Assembly (NCBI RefSeq): GCF_037392515.1
Contig: NC_090285.1
Coordinates: 3,351,501-3,415,500, forward strand
DNA: 64,000 nucleotides
From: Haliotis asinina
Lineage: Eukaryota; Mollusca; Gastropoda; Lepetellida; Haliotidae
Direction of reading: 5' to 3'
Both the position numbers and the translations under genes were made by a program. How positions within the stretch are numbered: position 1 is the stretch's first letter; every line of letters begins with the position of its first letter. Below the pieces are notes generated by a model, which was not told where the DNA came from, ran no database searches, and saw nothing but the letters and a program-made list of their open reading frames with translations. Below, in pieces: positions 36,801 to 51,800 of this stretch.

Positions 36801-39800
36801 ACCTGTCTACAGACCTCCCATCCAGGTGTTTCCTTTGATCTATCCAGGTGTGACATTTGTCAACAAAATAATAGCAGCTTCACTGGGATTATACACATAA
36901 AGAATAATATCGCATACAAAGCTGGTTGAGTACTTGTGAAACCTTCTTGTCAAAATATTAGATTTCTACAAAAATGGTGAAGCCCATATTATGATCATCC
37001 CATTGGAATAACCTTAGGTGTATGCTGATGACAACTGCAGAAGGCAGGGATGCTTGTACCTTGGGTAAATATTGTTGAATCTTTCAATGTTGAGATTCTA
37101 AAAAATGTACTGAAAATGATATGATCACTTTTAGGAGCCCATACATTGAAAAAAGACAGTTATACATCCTGGTTGCTTGAAACTGTTTTGCACATAGCTT
37201 ACACATCCTGTTCCATATGTGTCTCAGTGAACTATGCCTTTGTTTCTTAACATGCAATATAAGTAAGTGGCTGTATACAGTTACTTGAAAACAATACTAG
37301 CTTACTTTACAGCATTGTACTGTTCAGTCAGTGCCCCAGTCTATGTCAGATCAAATCAGCCGGCCTATCAACACTGATCAGGATTTTGTATGGTATCACC
37401 AAAGATGGACAGTGGTCTAGGGTGTCATATAGACCCTGATACAAACATGCCCAATGAAAGTCTAGAACCTGTGGCAAGTCTTGACTACTGGAGCTTCAGC
37501 CTGACGAACAGGGTCAGTTCTACTACATTTGAAAGGATCATGAATGAACTGTTGTTTTTATGTCAAATATGCTCATTTCTGAGACAAAATGTCGAATAGT
37601 TTTCTTTATGATTGCCTTGGGCGCCTAAACTGGAACCATCTATAGAAGGTCAGGGTATTGCTACATGATCCAAATACCTGCCCCAACTGGGCATGCCTAA
37701 CAGGAAGTACTAAATGAGCCAATGACTAACCCAAATCTTTAAGTGGTAGGGATAACCCAAACTTCACCAAAATGTAGGGCCTCTTTCGAGAGGCTCATCT
37801 CTTAACTCACCTAAAGAGGGCCTCTCTAGACATCCAGACAGTGTTTTGAGTCCAGGTCTTGGTGGCCAGAATGGCCAGGTACGCCAGCATGGCCATCATC
37901 AGGTGCTTCTTGGCGTCCTGGCATCGTTGCAGCAACATCATCAACCCATACCCCACCATCAAGCTGAAGCCTAGACTGAAACATCAACAATATGTCTGAG
38001 CAATCTGAGTTTTTACCAACTTCTTTGGTGTTTTACATAATGTTACATATGGCAAATTTCAAATGAAACAAGCAAATAATGCATGTAGATGAACAGTTAA
38101 TATTAATGGAATTCTAGCATCCCTGAAGAAACATACATTCCAAGTTGGACATGTGAGTTCATCTTGTAGCTGGGCTTGTTTCCCAGAAGAAATATTTAAG
38201 TGTACCAGGGAGGTGTACACAAGAGAGCATTGAGCTGGACCCAGAATCTGTGATAATTTGGGGCTGACATCAAAGCTTCTTAAATAAATCCAACAGTGAC
38301 ATATGACTCAAAACCTTACAGTTATGATTTCAATATAATATAAGCATACACAGAGAATACTACATGAGGTCTCCTTATAGGTCATATACCATAGAAAGGT
38401 CACAAGTTTCGTATAATTTGTATATAATGAGACAGAGTGTGGTATTATAACCAAAACTGGATTCAGAAAGACACTGAGGAAAAATGTTGTACTGTTGTAC
38501 ACATTTTGCATGACATCACACTGTAACGATGTTACTATTTCCTTGGTACATGTCGTCATGAAGCATGTCGGGTGTCATCGCCTCGTACAGCCTCACACAG
38601 TAAACTACTCTGTAGCATGCAGTTTCTTGGTTTGCAGCTGCTTCACTCAGCAAACATCACTGGTGCAAAAATTTTGCTTATTTAAATGTATATAAGACAA
38701 AAATGGCCTGGTGACAAATATATCATGCCAACACTATAACAGGTTCAAACACATCTGTGTACTCAGGGTAACAGTCTGATATGTTAGGGTTTGATGGTGC
38801 ATCATGCAATAGTGAGTGAGTTTACTTTTATGCCACACTCAGCAATATTCCAGCTCTATGGTGGTCTGTAAATAATCAAGCCTAGATGAAACAATCCAGT
38901 GATCAACAATATGAGCATCAACCTATGCATTTGGGATATGATGACATGTGTCAACCAAGTTAGGGAGTCTGTCACTACCTAACCCTGCTAGTCGTCACTG
39001 AAGCCCTGTGCTGCAATATGCAATGATAAGTCCAGCTAGGTTTCCATTTCAACATAGTCACTTTGATCTGTAATACTGCATGATAAGTATGTTTTTATAA
39101 CACGTTTAGCATCATTCCAGGATGATTGCAGCAGGGAACACCAAGTATGGACTTTGTGCATTGAAGCCCTGTCATCAGTGTACAATACTTTCACCACTGG
39201 GGTTCTACCTGTCCCCTCACACAGAAGAACTGTAGCCTGATTCTTCATGCTTGTCAGAGATCCTTTCAGTACTATGCCGCCCCCTACACGTGGAACTCCC
39301 TTCCCCAAGATCTGAAACTTTCTCCATCATCTGAGTCAAACGAATCAAGTCTCAAAACCTATCTTCCTGCCAGCTATATGAATCGTACTGACTTTTGTCA
39401 TCATCCCTTCCTGTGTACGTTTAATTGCTTGGCCTTGAGCATGCAGCAAGTGCATTATAATCATGGACTATGATAATATATCGGTAATTATAATTGTGCG
39501 ACTGTGGAAATACCAGTAATGTGTAGGTGACTTCTCAAAGGCATATACTTGTGGTATGGTAAAAACCAGTGTATTCCTCACTTTCACATGCAAAACATGC
39601 TGATTCGTGTCTGATGCATCCTGGACAGTACACACTGGGCAGTCAAGATCACACACAACTCATGATGGACACACGGAAATAATATTGTATACTTTACACA
39701 AAAAGTATTATGCATTACAGACCCTGGACAACTTGCACATGGAATCCCAGCTTTAATCATTGTGTCTGAATGAGTCTTCACATAAACACTTAGAAGCAAT

Positions 39801-42800
39801 GTTCCCCTGTCAAGCTGAGTGATTATCTCAGGTTCATCGCCTGCAACCACTCTGATCTATGGTCTGGATTGCTTTTGCCAGGGATAAGTTCTGGCCAGAC
39901 TGACAAGGCAGTATTGTCTGAATGTTAATGACATCACGGCAGTTGGAAACATAACATGCCACTGTCAACAATCTATTCTATGAAACACATGAGATGTGCT
40001 TTAATGCTGTTTTTATGTGCTCTATCTCTTTGAAAACCGATTGTCAGATTTCATGAAAATTATCATCAATCTTGCTTTATGCAAGGTCTTTGGAAAAAGC
40101 TGGACATCAAACACACAAAGCCAAGAAACAAGCCCCTATTATTTATACATCAAACAGTCTGAGACAACAGGTGCCCTTGTGCACTTGTCAAACTTGGGAC
40201 AACTCTGGAATCAGATTTCTTTATGATTGCTAGCACTACACTGACTTCACAACCAATCTTTGGAAGTTTGAGTATTCTCAAGATCTTGGGAAATTCCAGA
40301 ACATCTTCAGTGAGTGTGATAAACATGGTGGCTTGTCAGAGTGTTTCCACACAGGGATTAGCAAGTTTACATAAACATTCAAGGGTATATTTGTATCAGC
40401 ACCACTTCACCCAACTTCGTTGATACTATTTAACAAACTACACAATACACAACACTTCACATAAAGACTGGGTAAAAGGCAATCAAATGTGTAACAGGTA
40501 CACTATAAAGGACATTTTCATGCAAATTGTCTGTAACATAATGTCAAGGATTGTATTCTGATTCAAAAGTGTCAGCATATTGATTACATCTGAAAATAGG
40601 TTCCTGGTTATACACAATGCTGCTACCTGTGAAGGACCTGACATATACTGAACATCATTGAAAACGCACCACCCCTAAAATTGTGGATTTCTAAGAGCAG
40701 AAGTGAGCAATCTATGTAAATTCTACATATTTGTGTAGACCAATGTTTGATAAAGAAAAGAAGCAAAAAAAAATCAAGCAAAACAGTGAAGATTTAATGC
40801 AGCTGACAATGAAATAAAGATGGGGTCAAAATGGAAAGTCAGTAGCGTGTATGACCCCCGTTAGCAGCAACACAAGCTGTGCAACGTCTCCTCATTGAAC
40901 GGATAAGTCTCTGAATAAAGTCCTGAGGCACTGCATTCCACTCTTGCTGCAAGGCATTGTCGAGTTCCCCAAGGTTGTTGATCTGCGGACGACGTGCGAG
41001 GCGTTGGCCGATGTAATCCCACAAGTGTTCGATGGGTGACAAATCTGGTGACAATGCAGGCCAATGAAGTAGAGGAATGTTGTTGTTAGCCAGATACTGT
41101 ATCGAAACACGTGCAGTGTGGGCTCGTGCATTGTCATGTTGAAATGTGTGCAGATCTTGATGCTGGTGAAAGAAGGGAACGACGTTGTTCTGAAGAATGT
41201 TGTCACCGTAGTAAACGGCATTCACTCTGCCACGACAAACAATCAGAGCGGTTCTGTGGTGATAACTTATCCCTCCCCACACCATAATGCTGCCTCCACC
41301 CCACCGATCGGTCTGCACAACACAATCCTGATGATAACGTTCACCCCGTCGACGCCATACCCGTAGACGCCCGTCAGCATTTCGCAAGTGAAAACGCGAC
41401 TCGTCGGAGAACACCACACCATGCCAACGTCGTAACAACCACACACGATGCTGTTCAGCCCATTGTCGGCGTTCACGGCGATGCCTGTCAGTCAGGATGG
41501 GTCCAACGTAAGGGCGTCGACAACGTAACCCTGCCGCACGGAGACGGCGTCAGACGGTGGAAGCGCTGATCAAACCACGTCGACCCTGGACAGCGTTGGC
41601 GGTTCTGGCAGCGGGCAAGGTTCGATCCCGAATATGGCGCCGTACAATGTCTCGATCTTGACGAAGGGTGGTAACACGTGCCTGACCTGGGCGTTGCCGG
41701 TCCCTGCTGGTTCCTGTTTGTTGGTATCTGTTAGCAAGCCTCAGAATGGTCGAATGATGACACCCAAATCGTCGTGCAATGTTTCTGCTTGAAGCGCCGA
41801 CCTGCAACATACCCAAGGCCTGTTCTCGTTCCTCTGGTGACAATCTTGGCATGGCGAAAAAACTTTACTTACGAAAGTAATGCGAAAATGAGAACGGTTT
41901 TGTGCCGAAGGTCATTTATACCCCTGAACAGCATGCTGTCTGCATGCAATTTGTGCCCTTCGTGTGTGATGTGCATGAATTTTGTTGTTTTCATGTGATG
42001 TGTTCGATGATGTGTTCGAACGATCCGTTTTTTACTGTAGAGCGTTATTTACGATCTAGTGTGTTATTATCAAAATTCCCACCATTAATTTTCCATTTCC
42101 AAAAGATTCTATTGCCTTATTTCAAAATTTACAGGTGGTGCGTTTTCAATGATGTTCAGTATATGTATGTGAGCACACTGATTGGTTACCTATGTGTGAC
42201 AGAAGATCAAGCATGGTGTTTTAAATGGTATTAGTTACACGTCATCCATCACATCATAAACTAATACTGTATATCTCCCCCAGGCAGACAACAATCTCCT
42301 ACTAAAGTCACTTTTACACAGGCAAATTTTACTTTGTAACAGCACTCTTCACAAGAGTGAGTGAGTGAGTGAGTGAGTGAGTGAGTGAGTGAGTGTTAGG
42401 AAGTAAATGTTTTAAACAGAGCTTGAGCAAAATTCCAGCAACATCATGGTCGAGGACACCAGAAATAGGTTTCACACATTGTAATTAAGTGGTTCTTCAC
42501 AAAAGCAAAATATTAGAAGTGACTGGGTGCCTGGCTGGAAGAGAAGGCCATATGACTGTACAGTTTAACACATACTCCCTACGGACCTGTAAACAAAATT
42601 CAAGTGCAAACTGACACGTTGACTGGGGTAGTGATGATAATGTACACCCTGTGTATACCACTATGCATTAGCTAGCCCCATAATTGTTGTTGTTATTATC
42701 ATTTTCTATATATCGCCGACAGCCCAACGTATTAACCACACATGGTGACATTAGTCTGACATTCCTTGGGGCTGCACTTCAGACTGAGACATGTCTCTTT

Positions 42801-45800
42801 TTTAAGTTTTCTTCCACATGAAACGATCTGTTTTGTAATTCGATCTTTATATGTTAACGAACATCTATGTGTTGACAATTCTGGCAGATTTCTATTAAGA
42901 TGACCAGTCACTGGACACCAGCAGAAATACCCGACACCCCAAGCCTGAGGCTATGGTCATTTTGTCTGGGATTATATTCCTGGCACTGTTGTAAAGGCCG
43001 CAACCTAAGGTCAGCCTCTGGTCCCTGTTGTGTGACTGCGAGTACTTCAAGTAGAGCTAGGTAACTGTGTTGTCCAAGGTGACACAATTCAATGTGCAGA
43101 AACATGTACTGTGGACAGTATGAGGTGATTGTGTGATAGTCCAAGAGTCTACCTGATAATCCCTCCCTGACTTTGGCAGCACTTTTACAGTTCAATAGCA
43201 GGGAGGAAAATCTCTATGACCTGTATGGCTACAGGCTCTCATCCATATCAAGCCCACACACCATGATACAACTCACTCCCGTACAGCCCTAAAACAGCAT
43301 TCAACATAGCTCGCTTGCTCATTCATTCACTCACTCATTCACACACCCACCTACTCACTCACCCACCCACCTACTCACTCACTCACCCACCTACTCACCT
43401 ACCCATTCGCTCACTCACTCACCCACCCACTCACTCACTCACCCACTCAAGTGTACCATGTTATGTAACTGGGACACGCCAAGAATAACATAACATATTT
43501 GAACCTAAGTGTTCTGCAGTTGAAGGACACACTATTCACTAAGCTACCAACTTTACATGTGAGATCAATGACGAAATAAGTGACAGAATGAGTGAGAGCT
43601 TAACTTTTGTGTCTATTCAGATCTTAATTCCAAGGTTGGAAGGAAAGGGAATTAAGCGGTCTGTGACTAGACCAATTTGGCATTACTGAGTGTAGACAGC
43701 AACTCTAATCACTCTGTATATACTCTGAACCACATACTCATTATATGTAAAGGAATAAAATAGAAGAGCTTAGCATGAGATGACTTGCAGGGACTGCCTC
43801 AGTGTAAGGTGCTGTGTACTGTGACAAGTGTGGCTGCACAATGCCCATGTGTCCACAAGAATTGTAGGGCACTAGGTACCTTCAAAATCCTCAATAGTCA
43901 TATTACCCGTGAAGGTCTCGGGGTAGAATAGGCCTTCAGCAACCCATTCTTGCCATAAAAGACGACTATGCTTGTTGTAAGAGGCGACCAACAGGATCGG
44001 GTGGTCAGACTTGGTTGAAACATGTCATCGGTTCCCAACTGCGCAGATCGAGGCTCATGTTGTTGATCACGAGATTGTATGGTCCAGACTCGAATATTTA
44101 CAGACTGCCCCCATATAGCTGGAATATTGCTGAGTGTGTGTAGTTGTTTAAAATGTCTGAATTTCAGTGCTTAAATTCACACCACTTGCACATCTACTAC
44201 TGGAAATGGTACAGATTCCAACCAAATTGTCAAGCTGGTTACAAGATCTGAGATAGCAACAAGGTATAGTTCACTACAGTGCACAATAACAGCCAGAATG
44301 GATGCAGTTTGTAGTTTGGTGTCATCTAGGTCTTGGTGACATCAACAGTCATAATCAAACCTTCAGGAACTGCACCTTATTCCACACTGCACCACACTTA
44401 GGTAATCATAAAGTTGTAACCAGGACCATACCAATCTGCTCCCTCACCATGTACAGTGCACTTTCACTCTCTCTCATTTGGACCGACTTGGGACTGACTA
44501 AACAGTGCAAATTAGACAGCACTCCTTGCTATACAGAAATTTCCTACAAAGAAGGATTACATTTGGACCGTAAGTTCAATCCGGTATATGCAGGAATCAA
44601 AGCAAGACAGTCCGAGTTTGACAGAGTGCACTGTTTATGCAATCACAAAGTTTATATCAGGAGCATGCCTGTCTGCACCCTAACTATGTATAAGTAATTC
44701 ATCAAGTTAGTAATGAATATCATATCTCACATAAAAAATAAAATCTTTTATGGGTGAGATGTTTTAACCCATTCTCTGCACCTGCAATCCTATTCTACAC
44801 CTGAAAAGCACTCTCTCTTTTCACAAGGCAGATCTCAACCAGCATGGCAGTGTATGAAGGCTTTAAAGAAACAGTTTCGCCTCAATGGACTTTTGATAAC
44901 TTTTCAAATGCCTGAAGATTGGAAAAGGTTTTGGAGTCCAAATGATACAGAAAAACTAGGCAAACACCGACAATCTGACCATTGAGGATTGTGTAGGTAC
45001 CTACTGCCCTAAACTATTTGTGGACATATGGGCATTGTGCAGCCACACTTATTGCAGTACACAGCACCTTACACTCAGGTAGTCCCAGCTATTCATCTCA
45101 TGCCAAGCTTTATAACTAGAACCAGAATGCACAGAACTGATTAAATACACGTTTCGGGGTAGATTCAGTGCTACTTACCTTAAAACAACTTTTATTTGTT
45201 TGTTTCATTTTAAAATTTTGAAGGTAGTGTTATTATAACAAGAAGCAAGTGGTATACAAGTAGTCACTGTGAGTTTATGTCTCAAACATTGGGTCTACAC
45301 ATAAATATTTCAAAGACTGTTGAATGAAAGGCTTAACTATAATGGTAGTGGCTGGGAAAGCAGTAGATATAATTGTACCTGTAGCATGTTATATTATAGA
45401 TAATAACTACATACAGATATAATAATTTCCCTTAGACACCAGCATGACATATTATCCTATAATTATAGCTGACAGCACTTTGCCTCTGCCATGAGAATAT
45501 CCCTGACGACAAACTGAGTGTACAGATTGAGGAACATGATAGAGGGATCAGTAGGACAACATGTGATGCATGCTGCTAGCAATACACTGTATGGAGACAC
45601 TCGCCGACAGGGACAACATTACTTCCTGTATTGAATCAAGGCATTACCAACCCACATAACTTACAAATCAGATAACGTCCACAAAACAACACTTTTTAAA
45701 CTTTATTACAGTGATATGAAGTACCCATTTGACATTTCCGCATGATTATCATCTTTCATGCATCAGTTGATTTAACATTTTCAGTTTATATCCTGCTTCA

Positions 45801-48800
45801 AGAAATATATCTCACCTATTTATTCATACATTTTTATTCCATTTTATTACCCTGGGAATAATGACGGTTAGGTGACTGGTCTTAAGTCAGACCTGAGGTG
45901 AGAACTGGAAACTGGAAGAAATGTGTCTGTAATGTTGTACAGTTGAACAACACACAGTCACATGTCCCTGGAGCTGAGACTGCTTGACTAACCACTAATT
46001 GTGTATGACAAAGAGACTAATATGACTTGCTATCTCACATTGATCAATTCAGGGTTGCTGTCATGTTTACAACCATGTTGTATGTTGGATACACAAAAGC
46101 GGTTTTTGTCATATATGTTCAGTATAAATGAACCATTGCTTTAAGAACAGGATTCATTCAAGTGAACGTCAAAAGCAATCATACGGTTATTTTGAAGTGG
46201 CCTCTGTGATGGAAAGTGAGAAAAGGTATTAAAATTTGGTTATCATTTTAGCGTGTCACACTGCAGGGACTTGTCTTATGAACAAAACGTTCCTTGAAAT
46301 ATTATAATACATATAAACCTATAGCTCACCTGGTACAAGCCTGAATACACCTGTACAGGTGTGCTTAATGTGGTTGTTCATGCCTGCTTATTGTCACACT
46401 TCTACTATTCACAGACATTAAACCTTTAGCCTCTTATCTAACAGTTTCCACTGCATATTCATCATGGTGTGAAGATGAGTAAAAATGTATTAGTTCATAA
46501 ATTGCACCAAAAAACCATACATTTAGAAAGCATATGAGACCACTTTTTGACATTACCAACTAAGCAAAGAGACAACATTTCTTCCAAATAGTTCTGCAGA
46601 AAAGGCAGCAAAATATAATGTTGTTTCCAACAATGTCTACAAGTTTCTGCACACCCCCCAGGAAGACCATCATTCTGCTCATGCCTTGTATAACCCTTCA
46701 ACTCCTTTGAGCCAATGAGATGCCAGCAGGTTGATATGCAGTACTGTGTGTTTAAGATCAGTATTATGAAGTCGTGTATGGGAATGTACATCATGAAGGA
46801 AAGGCATGCTGTACTCACTGAGACTAATGCCCAAGGCCTAACGGCTTTTACCACATTTAATACAATACATGGTACAGCCATAACTCATTAAACGACTTTC
46901 ATATGAGCTTTTAGGAACAGGTTAAAAAATGAAAGAAACCACTAGAAAATATCAGAAACTCACATTTTATCAAACAGGAGCAAGTTCCAATTAATAATTT
47001 TTAATGAAATAAGCAGTTTGTTACAGCCTGGCAGTGTTCACAAAGCATACTGGATACAGTTGATGATCTCTAACCCAGTGGTAAAAAGACTCAAAAAGAC
47101 ATGTATATGTTACCTATCCGTTATCACGGTCAATATAGTGTTTTATCACCAGGAGACTTGACAGATGTCAGATTGGTTGTAGAGGAAAGACAGTCAACAC
47201 TGGGTTATCTTTACAACTTTGGATGCTGGGTAATTCAGCACTGATTATGCTTTAAGATTTCATCATAAATAATTATTTAACCGAGCATGACATCTTGCCG
47301 CAAGAAGTACATTCACACCCCATTCATGAGCCCCATGGGGTGTTAACAGGAGGGCCTTTGTTAGATGTCTCACATGATGAACTAACCTGGATCGTTTAAT
47401 GACCTTGCCCCCAAGAGTTTGCCTGTAACCCCAAACCTACACTACATATTCATGGTCCACAAGACCTTGCCTTTTTCCAGCTGTATATCATTATTAATCA
47501 TTGTCAGGTTTTTCAAGTTTGTAATTCTGTGTAAATTGCTTGTGAGTTGTAAAGACCATGCTGTTATACAGATATTAGCATTACAGGTTCATAGTCTCTG
47601 TCATGATAGGTAATAAATTTCATTATATCACACAACAGGCTCTGAGACTGTGTGGAAATCATGGAGAACAAAGTTATATGGTCACAGCTTGAGGTCTGAT
47701 TTCTTAAAAGAAAGAGTGTATCTGACACTTAAAATAAAGTAACTTTAGCAATATAACTTCCTTAAGGCAGCCTCCAACAAAGAGCGAGTTATGTTCAGCT
47801 ATGACTTTATAAAGCTTCTAACACAGAATAAGTCATAGGTAGGCTATATGTGACATTAAAATCAGCAAGAAAGATACTTTAGTAAAGTATCTACACCTGT
47901 ACAGTTTGTTGAAAATGCTTGAAAACCTACTCCTGTACAGTTTGTTGAAAATGCTCAAAAATCATGATGGGTGGTAATTTTGGGTATTTGTTGTAACACA
48001 GGAACTAAGATGCCATTATTTTTTAACTCTATTGAAGGACATTACATACAGAGCCCGTTAACAATGATAGGCAATGCTACAACACTCCCATAAAGTCAGC
48101 TTAAAGGTGTTAAAAATGACTGAGAATTTTTCACTCATCTGGAACAATAACAACGGACCTATGTATGCTCACTGCTGAGCTGCTCAAACAGTAGTTGTGT
48201 TTGGAATCAAAACTGTTTGAATTTGATGTGAAAACTCTATTGCATCTGTCACAATGATGGGTTGAAGTGATTAAGAAATATTTGTAGATACATGCATCCG
48301 AATGATGAAGAGTTTTCTCACCTTGGTAGATAGAGTATTCTTTCTGCTACCACGAAACCCACACGGAAGAAGAGATTGGATGCTGGCAGGAAGGGAATCA
48401 CAAGTAGAGACAAAGCCAGGAGTGTCACACTGGGATAACCTTCATCCTGAAGTGGAATATATGACATTATACACAGGTCATACATCAAGAATCATGAACC
48501 TGTAGGGAACAACTGGTAACATCCAGTACAGGTTACCTCAAGGAGAACTATCATCCTAAAGTGAAATATCTGGTATTATATCCAGGTTACATTATCTCAT
48601 AAAAATGCTGTAAAGCAGCAGGAATATCTGTTATTACAACCCTATTCCATGAATATCAGCAAATATCATACGTTCATCTGGTACCTGTCAAAAAGTTTGG
48701 AAAACTGTCATCATACAGAGGAATTATATGAGTGAGTTTTAGTTTTACGCCGCACTGAGTAATATTTCAGCTATATGGCGGCGGTCTGTAAATAATCGAG

Positions 48801-51800
48801 TCTGGACCAGACAATCCAGTGATCAACAACATGAGCATTGATCTGTGTAACTGGGAACCGATGACATGTGTCAACCAAGTCAGCGAGCCTGACCACACGA
48901 TCCCGTTAGTCGCCTCTTACGACAAGCTGAGTGGCCTTTTATGGCAAGCATGGGTTGCTGAAGGTCTATTCTACCCCAGGACGTTCACAGGTCGAGGAAT
49001 TATATGAAATGAAATACTAAGCTTGTCGTGGGATATTTATATCAATTTTCATCCTGCATAGAGAATATCTGACATTGATACCTGATTACCAAATATTGAA
49101 AACTGTTACCAGTTCATGGAAACATCTAATATTGTCTTCTGATACACACACCTGAGATTTAAAGTCTTGGAAGCACTTGTAGCCAATGACAATGAATATA
49201 GCAAAAAGCACCAAAGTTGCTAAGTTACGAGGGTCTGCAACTGTCTCCACCAATGGGATACTGCCAAGTGTCCAGTCATAACAGAGAGTGACCGGTGCCA
49301 GTAGAAGCCAGGAGTTGAAGGCAAACAGGTAGTTGTAGGTCAGAACTCTGAAACACACAACACACTGTATACACGAGATCAGTCTGACATTGTATACATG
49401 AGATCAGTCTTTGTATACATGATATCAGTCCAGCATTGTATACACAAGATCAGTCTCTAACATAGTAATCACAATATCAGTCTAACATTCTAGACATGAT
49501 GTCAGTCTAACACGGTATTCATCTTATCAGTCTAGCATTGTATGCACAAGATCAGTTTAACATGGTATACATGATATCAGTCTAATATTGTATACACAAG
49601 ATCAGTTTAATATGGTATAAACAATATCAGTTTAACATTGTATACACAAGATCAGTTTAACATGGTATACATGATATCAGTCTAATATTGTATACACAAG
49701 ATCAGTTTAATATGGTATAAACAATATCAGTTTAACATTGTATACACAAGATCAGTTTAACATGGTATACATGATATCAGTCTAACATTGTATACACAAG
49801 ATCAGTTTAATATGGTATAAACAATATCAGTTTAACATTGTATACACAAGATCAGTTTAACATGGTATACATGATATCAGTCTAACATTGTATACACAAG
49901 ATCAGTTTAACATGGTATAAACGATATGAGTCTAACATTGTATACACAAGATCAGTTTAATATGGTATGCACGATATCAGTCTAACATTGTATATCCTTC
50001 AGACCAACTTCAACCAAGGGACTTCTGCAGAAACAGTACGTAGAAAATGAACATTTAATATGAACTTCAACTTCAACATGGCCAACAAGGGAAAACTGCT
50101 TGTTTTGTCAGCACTCTAGGAGTTGGTAAGTCAGTAATGAAGCATATGACTTCCTAGATATTGAGGCAAACTCAGGTGCTGTGTGCGTACATGTGTGACC
50201 ATCAAAGCACGAGCAGATACAGCTTTTTGAGAAAGGGGAGGGGGTACATACCCTTGAAAAAGAAGGGGTGCACATTCCATTTTCACCTGTTTTCAGTGGT
50301 CATTTAATAAACTATCAGGATCACCCCTGCACCCTGCATCTGGATCCATCTATGAAAAGTATCACCCTTTGTTTTGTAACAAAAATGCCAGACATAAGCA
50401 AATCCTGTTCTGAAGCATCACTTACCGAGTCAAGAGGGAGTCGGAGAAGGATGCGGGGTTGTCCTGCTCCAGGAATTCTGGAAGTTCTCCCGCCATGATC
50501 CAGATTCGGAAAATCAGGAGGCAGAGCAGCTGAAACAAGATTGGAGCAAACATCAGTAACAGAGAATATAAAATTATACATTGTGCAGCAGGATTCAATC
50601 CACAGTCACCTTCTGTCTCTATATGTTGTGAACTTCTGATCCAAAGTTTAACACCTTGTCTACATGACCAAAGAACAAGCTGACAAGGTGAGGATTTCAT
50701 CTATTGATTAACTCCAAGACTTCTACAACTGCTACTTTAACACTGCACCAGTAGATGCTTTCATAAAATGAAACCTACTGAGAATGAAACCCAGAATTTA
50801 AGTATGACTAGCCAACGCACCAGCCACTGGGCTACACCATGTCTGTGAGTGTTGCAAACTAAGACACCCCGCTTCTCAACAGACTCAACTGGGAGATCTA
50901 AAAACTTGAAATCTTGTAACAGAAATGTAACTGGTCAGCTAGTCCATGTTGAAACTGTTGTGTCAGTACTTACAGTGGAGATCAGCACCAGAAGCCTGGC
51001 CATCAGGGGACTCATCCTCATCAGGGCTGCTTCACTCCTCTCATTCAGCACCCTGCACAGGTAGCATGTACACATATATATGTTGTGAACAAATGAACAT
51101 ATATACTACTCAACTTGTGGTAAGGATCATCAGTTATATTCAAATCACTTAATCCCAATCAATAGTAAAACAGCATAGTTTTCAGTAGACCTCTGACCAT
51201 AACTTAAAAAAATAATAACTGTAGTGTCACCCATATGATATATTTTGTTAACTTTAATAAATGATAAGCCTGGCCTAACAGAACGTTAAATGGCCGTTTC
51301 TTGTTGGTTTAGTATTGTGGTCTTACAACAGCCAAGAACAAGTCCTGTTTGAAGTGAGTGGATGAGATAAGATCAACACCATTATGAATGGTATTTCTGT
51401 TACATCATGCATGTCAGTCTGCTGTAGGGGCAAAGGCTGAAGTGATGATGGTGCGACATTATTCTACAGGATTTTTACAACATTCTTTGTTCTAACCTGA
51501 TGATTCCCTTCCTGCTAAACATGGTTACATCTAGCAAGCCACACACACCAATCACTGTCACTCCATGTTCCTTAAACAACATGGCTGCCACTGTACATAT
51601 CACCATGGCAACAAGCAGCACAGGATGCTGGGTAGGTGGGAAATCAGGAGTTTCATAATTATGCTTTATGTCGATTGATCTGAAAAATTCAGAAACAAAA
51701 AAAATAATGTGCAATTTCATGTCACTAGCATGCTTAAAAAGTCATGGAATACATGCAGAGACTGTAAAGTATCATATAGCATCTGGTTTGTGACTACAAA

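Larger units (their letters stand above)
33868..37810. other. TMTC1 intron between window exons 7 and 8
   Basis: AT-rich intron of 3.9 kb. Two related short blocks (35300-35330 and 35540-35570, ctgtgagattgtctgtga), a SINE tail (36060-36108) and a small imperfect palindrome (36378-36461). No further exon is needed between exons 7 and 8, since the phases join. Confidence 0.65.
37976..48321. other. Large TMTC1 intron (10.3 kb) between window exons 6 and 7
   Basis: Holds the dispersed repeat at 38495, SINEs, a LINE fragment, the Tc1 element at 40648 and the inverted-end element at 43768. The rest (45110-48321) is AT-rich with only a 45-bp doublet at 47885-47965. No exon is required, because exons 6 and 7 join in frame. 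Confidence 0.7.

Noticed and set aside
44302-44697. 131-codon plus-strand ORF inside the inverted-end element
   Set aside because: No transposase or other domain; the ORF crosses an internal near-duplication and runs opposite in strand to the host gene.
46495-46881. 128-codon minus-strand ORF in the large intron
   Set aside because: A Cys-rich stretch hinted at a transposase, but no motif held up, and no splice sites or codon bias supported it.
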